Translations under genes and position numbers: made by a program
Assembly: GCA_041569895.1 (NCBI GenBank)
Contig: JBFFXF010000105.1
Coordinates: 1-22,479 of the forward strand
Reading direction: 5' to 3'
Length of the DNA stretch: 22,479 bases
Source of the DNA: JBFFXF01 sp041569895
Lineage (GTDB): Bacteria; Planctomycetota; UBA8108; JACQVS01
Notes under the pieces: generated by a model
The model's input: the letters and a program-made list of their open reading frames with translations, nothing else
Databases searched by the model: none
Told to the model about the DNA's origin: nothing
Shown: positions 1 to 7,305 of the stretch, in pieces
Position numbering within the stretch: position 1 is the first letter of the stretch
Layout: the number at the start of each line of letters is the position of its first letter

Positions 1-60
1 CGAGGACGAGGACGAGGACGGGAACGGGCTCGGGAACGGGACCGAGTCCGGAACGCAGCG
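1..60. repeat. Hexamer simple-sequence mosaic (GAGGAC / GGGAAC)
   Basis: The window opens inside a tract of GAGGAC units followed by GGGAAC, GGGCTC and GACCGAGTCC units. The same GACGAGGACGGG and GGGAACGGG strings recur around 11812-11824 and 20296-20330, so this is probably the end of another copy of the intergenic mosaic described at 1730-2160. It lies just upstream of the promoter of the first gene. Its left boundary is outside the window. Confidence 0.7.
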
Positions 61-68
61 AAACCCGA

Positions 69-98
69 TTGAATTCCCGCGCATCCCGCTGGTAGGAT
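69..98 (+). promoter_or_regulatory. Sigma70-like promoter for the first secreted protein
   Basis: TTGAAT (69-74) and TAGGAT (93-98) are separated by 18 nt, close to the sigma70 consensus and clearly AT-richer than the surroundings. The predicted transcript start near 105 leaves a leader of roughly 90 nt before the ATG at 198. No operator-like palindrome is evident. This is a pattern match only. Confidence 0.45.
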
Positions 99-197
99 TG
101 TCCCATCACCACGGTCAATCATTGGGTCTGGAAACTCCGCGCGGGCCCGCTGTCTCGACATCTCGGGCCGCGCGCGTGTGAACGAGGAGGACAGGAG

Positions 198-1727
198 ATG
201 CACCCCAGGAACAGGGCGCTCTCGTCGTGCGTTTTCGCGCTCGTGGCCGTCGGCGCGCTGTTGTCGGCGCGCACCGCTCCCGGGCAGGAGCCCAGCTTCG
301 AGCTCGTGTGGGACGCGCCCGGGCGCGTCTCGGGAAGCCCGTCGACGCCCGTGCCGGCCGCGGCCATGGGGCTGCTCGTCATCAACGGGCTCGATGACGT
401 CGAGGATGGCGTGCAGGGCTGGTCGCTCAGCCTCGCGGCCGAGAACGCGGCGATCGTCGATATCACCACCGAAGGCACCGTCGGCGCGGAGGTCGACGCG
501 GATCCCCCGGGCTTGCGAAAGGGCGGTTTCGAGAAGACCGAGCTGACCCTCGGGGAGGGGAACGAAGGGGCCGTGAGCGCCATCGTCCTCGCGTTCACGG
601 AGCCGATCTTCCTGCGGTCCGCGCAGAGCCCGGCTCCGATCGTCAACGTCACCATCGAGGCGTCGACACCGCCCGAGACGGGCGACTGCACGACGGCTCG
701 CGTGGGGTTCGTCGACGGGCGCCGCGGTTCCGGTCAACCCGTGGACAACAAGGTGACCTATCGCGGCCAGACGTACCGTCCGACAAAGGGCGTCGCGACG
801 GTGGACTTCTGCGCCGCGGCGGACTGCTGCTCGGCGCCGCTCAATCTGATCATCCAGGAGGAGAACAGCCTGGAGACGACGGACCTCTTCGCCGGAGACG
901 TTCGTCCGGCGTGCAACGACCACTCGGCGGAGGGTCGCACCATCGAGGTGCCGACGCCGATCGGCGAGACCGGCGAGACGAAGGTCTACGCCGGCATCGT
1001 GTCGCAGCTCGACGTCACGCAGTCGGGCGTCCAGGGCTGGTCGCTCGCTGTCGGCATCAGCGGCGACATCGACTTCACCGACGTCACCGTGGCCGGGACC
1101 GCCACCGAGCTCCTCTTCGACGGCGGCTTCAACAAGACCGAGCTCGTCGACCCCGAGGTGATCCACCCGGAGACCGGCCAGCCGCAGGGTCGCGGCGCGG
1201 TGAGCGCCGTGGTGCTCTCGTTCACGCAGCCCGTGACGCTCGGTCGCGTCGGCACCGCCACGGTGCTGGCGATGGGCGTGACGGCGCTCGAGGAGCAGGA
1301 CGAGGGAGACATCGTCGGCGAGATCGAGTGGTTCGAGTTCCTGCGCGGATCGGGTCAGCCGGTGCGCGTCGTCGCCACGGTGAGCGGGCAGACGCGCGAG
1401 TTCTGCGAGCGCCAGGGCGCGCAGGTCCGCTTCGTCCAGCGGGTCGAGGCGTTCTTCTCGCGGTGCGACCCCAACAACGACGGCAAGTCGGACATCGCCG
1501 ACCCGATCTGGATCGTCAACGAGCTCTTCCGCGGCGGCCCCGCCGCGGTCTGCCCGAAATCCACCGACTGCAACGACGACGGCCAGGTCGACCTCTCCGA
1601 CGCGACGTACGGCATCACCTACCAGTTCCTCGGCGGCGAGACGCCCCTCCCACCCTTTCCGAGCTGCGGCGTCGATCCGACGGAGGATTCGTTGCCGTGC
1701 GATGGGGATGTGACGGTGTGTCCGTAA
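198..1727 (+). CDS. Secreted protein: two cohesin-like domains plus dockerin-like doublet
   Basis: This is a 509-residue exported protein of unknown specific role. A signal peptide is visible at residues 1-30 (basic start, hydrophobic core, cleavage near APGQ). Two related blocks, about 60-195 and 262-400, share GVQGWSL, GGF.KTEL, GAVSA.VL.FT.P and RGSGQPV, so they are an internal duplication; the fold resembles cohesin-type beta sandwiches. Residues 424-435 (DPNNDGKSDIAD) and 457-468 (DCNDDGQVDLSD) are EF-hand-like calcium loops of a dockerin-like doublet. The tail holds CGVDPTEDSLPC and a final CP. The start is supported by GAGGAGG at 184-190. It appears monocistronic and is followed by repeats. 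Ligand and partner are unknown. The cohesin assignment is by pattern only. Confidence 0.85.
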   Translation: MHPRNRALSSCVFALVAVGALLSARTAPGQEPSFELVWDAPGRVSGSPSTPVPAAAMGLLVINGLDDVEDGVQGWSLSLAAENAAIVDITTEGTVGAEVDADPPGLRKGGFEKTELTLGEGNEGAVSAIVLAFTEPIFLRSAQSPAPIVNVTIEASTPPETGDCTTARVGFVDGRRGSGQPVDNKVTYRGQTYRPTKGVATVDFCAAADCCSAPLNLIIQEENSLETTDLFAGDVRPACNDHSAEGRTIEVPTPIGETGETKVYAGIVSQLDVTQSGVQGWSLAVGISGDIDFTDVTVAGTATELLFDGGFNKTELVDPEVIHPETGQPQGRGAVSAVVLSFTQPVTLGRVGTATVLAMGVTALEEQDEGDIVGEIEWFEFLRGSGQPVRVVATVSGQTREFCERQGAQVRFVQRVEAFFSRCDPNNDGKSDIADPIWIVNELFRGGPAAVCPKSTDCNDDGQVDLSDATYGITYQFLGGETPLPPFPSCGVDPTEDSLPCDGDVTVCP

Positions 1728-1729
1728 AC

Positions 1730-2160
1730 CCCGGTCCCGGGCCCGGGCCCGGACCCGGACCCGAAAGCCGGCGGAGTTCTCGCCGCGATCGTCCGCCGGC
1801 CGAGCCTGCAGGGTCCGAGACCGAGATCGGAGACAGGGGCCGAGTCCGATGCCGAGTCCGACCCCGGCGTTGCAAAAACGTACCCGTACCCGTACCCGTT
1901 CCCGTGCCCGTGCCCGTTCCCGTCCTCGAGGGCTCTGGTATCGGAGTCCGATGACCGACTCCGACACCGATACCCGATACCGATTCCTACTCCGATCTCC
2001 GACTCCGATCTCCGACTCCGATGACCGAGTCCGATGACCGAGTCCGATTCCGATCATCGAATGCGAATCCCTCAATCTGCGTAATCTGCGTACTCTGCGG
2101 ACCGTTCTCCCCTCCTCGATCTGCGGAATCTGCGTCATCTGCGGAATCTGCGTTATCATC
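1730..2160. repeat. Intergenic repeat mosaic, copy 1
   Basis: This gene-free interval is almost entirely low-complexity. In order it holds CCCGGG/CCCGGA units (about 1732-1762), a GAGACCGAGATCGGAGACAG segment near 1818-1837, CCGAGTCCGA units, CCCGTA/CCCGTT/CCCGTG hexamers (about 1880-1925), TCCGAT/TCCGAC hexamers (about 1940-2055), and a nonamer tract built on ATCTGCG(G/T) (about 2073-2153). A TATCAT at 2154-2159 could be a -10 element for the next gene, but no good -35 is seen. The second half is repeated in reverse orientation at 11815-12046. Open reading frames through it only encode the repeats and are not taken as genes. Confidence 0.85.
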
Positions 2161-2188
2161 GCCGCGTCAGCCCGCGCCCCCAGAAGCC

Positions 2189-2991
2189 ATGACCGCGCCC
2201 GACACCCACCCGAGACACGCCGCGCCGCTGTGGCTGCTCGAGCGCACGCTGGGCACTCCTGCCGAGAATCTCGCTCTCGACGAGGCGCTGCTGCGGGCGT
2301 GCGAGGAGGAGGGCGGTCCGGAGACGCTGCGGTTCTGGGAGTCGCCGTCGCGTTTCGTGGCGCTCGGACGGTCGCGGCGTGTGGACGAGGACGTCGATCT
2401 CGAGGCGTGTCGCGCGGACGGGGTGCCGGTGCTCCGCCGTGTGAGCGGCGGGGGCACGGTGCTCCAGGGGCCCGGTTGTCTGAGCTACGCGCTCGTTCTC
2501 CGTCTGGATCGCGATCGCGAGCTCGCCGACGTCACGCGGACGAATCGGTGGATTCTCGAGCGGCATGCCAGCGCGGTCGGGTCGGTCACCGGGCGCGCCG
2601 TTTCGCTCCGCGGCACGAGCGATCTCGCCGTCGGTGATCGCAAGGTCTCCGGCAACGCGCAGCGGCGCACGCGGCGCGCGGTCCTCGTTCACGGCACGTT
2701 CCTTCTCGATCTCGACGCCGCGCCGGTGGCGCGGTACTTGCCGACACCCGGCGATCAGCCCGACTACCGCGCCGGTCGCTCGCACGCGGAGTTCCTGACG
2801 ACGCTCCCGGTGCCGGGAGAGCGGCTGCGCCAGGCGCTCGCTCGCGCGTGGGAGGCCGACCGGACGCTCGAGAGCTGGCCCGCGGCGCGCGTCGAGCGTC
2901 TGGTCGCGACTCGCTACTCCCTGGCGAGCTGGAACCTCGACGGCCGCGAGCGTGTGCCGGTGGCCGACGCCGGATACAATCGGCCACGTCG

Positions 2992-2995
<4 letters not shown>
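2189..2995 (+). CDS. Lipoate-protein ligase (LplA/LipM-like) family protein
   Basis: This 268-residue protein belongs to the biotin/lipoate A/B ligase family, which attaches lipoate or octanoate to a carrier lysine. Visible signatures are AENLALDEAL (25-34), RRVSGGGTV (83-91) and SDLAVGDRKVSGNAQ (144-158), with K152 at the family's catalytic lysine position. DYRAGRSHAEFL (192-203) replaces the usual LplA C-terminal pattern. I chose ATG 2189 because sequence further upstream in frame is encoded by the repeat mosaic and has no family similarity. Its TGA overlaps the ATG of the desulfurase gene by 4 nt, so the two are probably translationally coupled. The likely client is the H-like lipoyl protein at 4448. 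Whether it is a lipoate ligase or an octanoyl transferase cannot be told from sequence. Confidence 0.85.
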
Positions 2996-4158
<1,163 letters not shown>

Positions 4159-4221
4159 GATCGCCCGGGAGCGCCTCCGTCGCGCCGCTCCGGCGCCGTC
4201 GAGCTCCGCAACTCCGTCCGC

Positions 4222-4250
4222 TTGACAGGTTTCCCGCGCCCGCGTAGACT
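4222..4250 (+). promoter_or_regulatory. Strong sigma70-type promoter upstream of the H-like protein operon
   Basis: TTGACA (4222-4227) and TAGACT (4245-4250) are separated by exactly 17 nt. This is the best consensus match I found in the window. It lies 64 nt after the desulfurase stop and would start transcription near 4257, making 4448-11760 a separate seven-gene unit with a leader of about 190 nt. Confidence 0.65.
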
Positions 4251-4291
4251 CGGCCCCTCGAGCGCGGGCCTCACGAGTCCGCGCCGCAGAC

Positions 4292-4309
4292 CGCATCGAG
4301 CTCGATGCG
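4292..4309. promoter_or_regulatory. Perfect 18-bp palindrome in the leader (possible operator)
   Basis: CGCATCGAGCTCGATGCG is a perfect inverted repeat with no spacer, located about 35 nt after the predicted transcript start. It could be a repressor-binding site or an RNA stem. No regulator gene is nearby, and short palindromes arise readily in GC-rich DNA, so function is uncertain. Confidence 0.3.
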
Positions 4310-4410
4310 CGTTCTCGCCGGCGGCGCTCGTGGAGACGTCGGCCCGAAGGGAGCCGAAAGCACCGCCACCAGTCGCGACGAGCGGAGTTTCACGAACGGA
4401 GACCCGGGGA

Positions 4411-4441
4411 GCGGGGACTGCCCGCAGGCAGCTTTCGAGGA
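4411..4441 (+). promoter_or_regulatory. Two mutually exclusive hairpins directly before the RBS
   Basis: GCGGG (4411-4415) can pair with CCCGC (4421-4425), and CTGCC (4418-4422) can pair with GGCAG (4427-4431). The two stems share bases and cannot form together. The ribosome binding site GAGGA (4437-4441) follows, 6 nt before the TTG start at 4448. The arrangement could control translation of the H-like protein. I could not match the leader (about 4257-4447) to a known riboswitch class. Confidence 0.25.
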
Positions 4442-4447
4442 CTTGAT

Positions 4448-4945
4448 TTGACGGCACGCGAGCTCTCGGGATCTGCGGGCGAGTCGATACACTACAGGCG
4501 CAATCGCTTCTCGACGCGCCTTCCCGCCGACCGGCTCTACACCGGCGCCCATTTCTGGCTCCGCGAGGACTCGCCGGGAGTGCTGCGGGTCGGACTGACG
4601 AAATTCGCGACGCGTATGCTCGGAGAGATCGTGGAGCTCGACTTCGAGATCGAGATGGACCACGCGGTGCGGCTCGCGGAAGTCGTCGGGTGGATCGAGG
4701 GCTTCAAGGCCGTCTCCGACCTCTACTGCGTCGCCGAGGGCCGCTTCCTCGGCCCCAATCAGGCCGCGCTCGAGGACCCGGCGTCGATCAGCTCCCGTCC
4801 CTACTCCGACGGCTGGCTCTACGCCGTCGAGGGCCGCCCGGACCCCGCCGCACTCGACGTCGACGGGTACGTGAAACACCTCGATCGCACGATCGACGCC
4901 ATGCTCGACGAGCCCTGGAAGACACCACGAATCGGCAGCGCGTGA
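4448..4945 (+). CDS. gcvH: Glycine-cleavage-H-like lipoyl carrier protein
   Basis: This 165-residue protein has the GcvH fold. LRVGLTKFATRMLGEIVELD (46-65) corresponds to the family's GIT..A...LG.IV block. GFKAVSDLY (85-93) carries the predicted lipoyl lysine K87. SRPYSDGWL (116-124) matches the usual NSDPYGEGWL. It is longer than classical GcvH (about 130 residues) because of extra N-terminal and C-terminal segments, and it has a cysteine (C94) right after the lipoyl loop. The TTG start is supported by GAGGA at 4437-4441. No GcvT, GcvP or GcvL gene is present. Its neighbours are a ligase, a desulfurase and Fe-S proteins, so it is more likely a dedicated carrier, comparable to the LbpA proteins of sHdr sulfur oxidation, than a glycine cleavage subunit. 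That role is inference. Its stop shares one base with the next ATG. Confidence 0.88.
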   Translation: MTARELSGSAGESIHYRRNRFSTRLPADRLYTGAHFWLREDSPGVLRVGLTKFATRMLGEIVELDFEIEMDHAVRLAEVVGWIEGFKAVSDLYCVAEGRFLGPNQAALEDPASISSRPYSDGWLYAVEGRPDPAALDVDGYVKHLDRTIDAMLDEPWKTPRIGSA

Positions 4946-6078
4946 TGACAACCGGTATGGACGCGAGGACGACCACGAAGGCGCGATACATCATGATCGG
5001 CGGGTTCCTCGGCGCGGGGAAGTCGACCGCGCTGGGGCGTCTGGCGCGACGCCTCACGGATCGCGGCAACCGTGTCGGACTGATCACCAACGACCAGGGG
5101 ACCGGGCTCGTCGACACGGCCGCTCTCCGTTCGCAGGGCTTCGACGTCGAGGAGATCGCCGGCGGCTGCTTCTGCTGCCGTTTCAACTCGCTGCGCGAGG
5201 CGGCGTCGAGGTTGACGGCGGAGAGCCGCCCCGATGTCTTCCTCGCGGAGCCGGTCGGCAGCTGCACGGACCTGGTCGCGACGGTCAGCTATCCGCTGCG
5301 GCGGATCTACGGCGACGAGTTCGTCGTGGCGCCGCTCAGCGTGCTCGTCGATCCGGCGCGGGCCGCTCGCGTCCTCGGCATCGAGTCCGGGCGTCGCTTC
5401 TCGCCAAAGGTCACCTACGTCTACGAGAAGCAGCTCGAGGAGGCCGACCTGATCGTCATCAACAAGTGCGATCTCCTCGACGACGATCGCCGGCGGACGC
5501 TTCGCGACGCGCTCGCGACGCGGTACCCGGCGGCGGAGGTCCTCGAGGTCTCTGCGCGCGCGGGCGCCGGACTCGACGAGTGGTTCGAGCGACTCGCCAC
5601 CGAGGAGATGGCCGCGGGCCGTCCGCTCGACATCGATTACGACGTCTATGCCGAGGGCGAGGCGCTCCTCGGCTGGCTGAACGGCACGATCGAGCTCGCC
5701 AGCGACCGCGACGTCGACGCCGGCCCGCTGCTGGCGGAGTTCGCGGGGGCCATCCAGGGCCGCCTCCAGGAAGCCGATGCCGAGGTCGCGCATCTCAAGA
5801 TGACGCTCTCTCCGGCCGGCGGCATCAACGAGATCGCCCTCGTCAGCCTGGTGCGCGGCGACTTCGTCCCGGAGCTCGGACAGGAGCTCGATGAACCAGT
5901 GCGGCGCGCCCAGATCATCGTCAATCTCCGCGCCGAGGCGGACCCCGACCTCCTCCGCCGCGTCGTCACCGAGGAGGCCGCCCGCTTCGGGGAACGGAAG
6001 TCACTTGCATTCGATGTCGACCACGTGGAGAGTTTCAGGCCAGGGAGACCGGTCCCGACGCACCGCATGACCACATGA
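4945..6078 (+). CDS. G3E-family (CobW/COG0523-like) GTPase
   Basis: This 377-residue P-loop GTPase belongs to the family that handles metals or metallocofactors. Walker A is GGFLGAGKST (19-28). The family metal-binding motif appears as GGCFCC (73-78), with NKCD as G4 (173-176). The C-terminus ends SFRPGRPVPTHRM, resembling the basic Pro/His end typical of the family. It starts one base inside the H-like gene stop (TGATG), so coupling is strong; ATG 4957 is an alternative start. In this operon it could deliver metal or assist cofactor insertion into the Fe-S proteins encoded downstream. No zinc-, cobalt- or nickel-specific gene is nearby, so the metal is unknown. Confidence 0.88.
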   Translation: MTTGMDARTTTKARYIMIGGFLGAGKSTALGRLARRLTDRGNRVGLITNDQGTGLVDTAALRSQGFDVEEIAGGCFCCRFNSLREAASRLTAESRPDVFLAEPVGSCTDLVATVSYPLRRIYGDEFVVAPLSVLVDPARAARVLGIESGRRFSPKVTYVYEKQLEEADLIVINKCDLLDDDRRRTLRDALATRYPAAEVLEVSARAGAGLDEWFERLATEEMAAGRPLDIDYDVYAEGEALLGWLNGTIELASDRDVDAGPLLAEFAGAIQGRLQEADAEVAHLKMTLSPAGGINEIALVSLVRGDFVPELGQELDEPVRRAQIIVNLRAEADPDLLRRVVTEEAARFGERKSLAFDVDHVESFRPGRPVPTHRMTT

Positions 6079-6093
6079 GCGCATGACGAGCCG

Positions 6094-6453
6094 ATGAGCA
6101 GCGCCCGCATCGTTTACTGCAACTGCGCGTACGCCCAGGTCGTCCCGAAGGCCGTCAAGACGGAGGTCCTGCGTGGCCTGGTCGAATCGGGAGTCGATTT
6201 CGAGGCGGTGCCCGACCTCTGCGAGATGTCGGCGCGCGGGGATCCGGCGCTGCAGAGGATCGCCGGCGCCGATGGCGGCGTCCGCATCGCGGCGTGCTTC
6301 CCCCGGGCCGTGCGCTGGCTCTTCCACGCCGCGCAGGCGCCGCTGCCCGCGGAGCGCGTCGAGATCTTCAACATGCGCACGGACGCCGCGGCCGAGACCA
6401 TCGAGGGGCTCCTCGACGGCTCGGGCGCGCCCGCCGGCGGGGAGGAGCGATGA
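6094..6453 (+). CDS. Small protein resembling the HdrA N-terminal Fe-S domain
   Basis: This 119-residue protein has four well-spaced cysteines: C9 and C11 in YCNCAYA, C43 in DLCEM, and C68 in IAACFPRAV. The order CxC, then C, then (A)AC.PR resembles the N-terminal cluster-binding domain of heterodisulfide reductase HdrA (VCHCG, then C, then ASCSPR), here without the flavin domain. I infer a small [4Fe-4S] protein or redox partner. There is no signal peptide or membrane segment, so it is cytoplasmic. The start follows the GTPase gene by 15 nt with only a weak SD (GACGAG), suggesting coupled translation. The end overlaps the ferredoxin gene by 4 nt. The assignment rests on motif spacing only. 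Confidence 0.7.
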   Translation: MSSARIVYCNCAYAQVVPKAVKTEVLRGLVESGVDFEAVPDLCEMSARGDPALQRIAGADGGVRIAACFPRAVRWLFHAAQAPLPAERVEIFNMRTDAAAETIEGLLDGSGAPAGGEER

Positions 6454-7304
6454 CCGCCGCTCCGGGCCCTCCGACCCTCCGCGTGGTGATCGACGGCAAC
6501 GGCTCGATCACGGGTCCCCGTCGCTTCGAGATCGTCGAGGCCTTGCTCCGCGGCGGCCACTGCGTCGCGTGCGGTCCCCGGGAAGCTCCGGCGCCCGCGG
6601 ACGAGGAGTTTCTGGTGCTCTCCTCGAACGGCGCCGGCGGCGCGCCGGACGCGATCGGCCACGGCCGGGTTCACGTGCGCGACATCGGCGAGCTGGACGT
6701 CGAGGCGATCGTCGCGCTGGCCGATGAGATCCGCGAGCAGAAGGGCGCGTACGCCTCGGGCGCGTGGAAGCCCTGGTTCCCCGTCATCGATTACGATCGC
6801 TGCACGAACTGCATGCAGTGCCTGAGCTTTTGCCTCTTCGACGTGTACGGCGTCGACGGCGCGCAGCAGATCGAGGTGCGCAACAACGAGAAGTGCAAGA
6901 CCAACTGCCCGGCGTGCTCGCGCGTGTGCCCCGAGGTCGCCATTCTCTTTCCGAAGTACGGCAGCGGACCGATCAACGGTGACGTGGTCAACGCGGGCGA
7001 CGTCGAGCGCGAGAAGATGAAGACCGACATCTCGGCGCTCCTCGGCGGCGATATCTACTCGATGCTCCGCGAGCGCCACAAGCGCGCGGAGTCGCGGTTC
7101 GCCAAGGAGCGCGACGAGTCGAGGGCGCTCAAGGAACGGATCAAGTGTCTGAAGAAGCTCGGCGAGCAGCTGGACGTTCCGGAGGAGGTCTTGATGGCGC
7201 TCCCGTCCCTCGACGAGATCCGGGAGAAGGCGTCGCGAGCTTACGACGAGAGCTCGGGCGAGACGGCCACCAGAGACGGCAGTCCCGAGGAAGGGCGAGT
7301 TTGA
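6450..7304 (+). CDS. Two-cluster ferredoxin-like protein with extra N- and C-terminal regions
   Basis: This 284-residue cytoplasmic protein carries two Fe-S motifs. The first is C118xxC121xxC124xxxC128, in DRCTNCMQCLSFC. The second is C149xxxC153xxC156xxxC160P, in KCKTNCPACSRVCP, with one extra residue in the first gap. Residues 1-100 form an unrecognised alpha/beta-looking domain with a CxxC pair (C38, C41). Residues 185-265 are strongly charged and probably helical or coiled-coil. The start has an excellent SD (GGAGGAG, 6441-6447). The protein likely carries electrons between the HdrA-like protein and the DUF116 or lipoyl component. Donor and acceptor are not identifiable. One base separates its stop from the next ATG. 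Confidence 0.85.
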   Translation: MTAAPGPPTLRVVIDGNGSITGPRRFEIVEALLRGGHCVACGPREAPAPADEEFLVLSSNGAGGAPDAIGHGRVHVRDIGELDVEAIVALADEIREQKGAYASGAWKPWFPVIDYDRCTNCMQCLSFCLFDVYGVDGAQQIEVRNNEKCKTNCPACSRVCPEVAILFPKYGSGPINGDVVNAGDVEREKMKTDISALLGGDIYSMLRERHKRAESRFAKERDESRALKERIKCLKKLGEQLDVPEEVLMALPSLDEIREKASRAYDESSGETATRDGSPEEGRV

Positions 7305-7305
7305 A

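Noticed and set aside
1732..1762. Intrinsic terminator after the first gene
   Set aside because: CCCGGG repeats can fold, but there is no T-run and the sequence is better explained as a hexamer repeat.
2021..2188. In-frame N-terminal extension of the lipoate ligase-like protein
   Set aside because: These codons are made of the repeat mosaic and have no family similarity; ATG 2189 fits the family start.
4257..4447. Possible glycine or other riboswitch in the leader
   Set aside because: A CCGAAGGGAG string near 4344 is reminiscent of glycine riboswitch cores, but the remaining conserved parts are absent, so no class is assigned.
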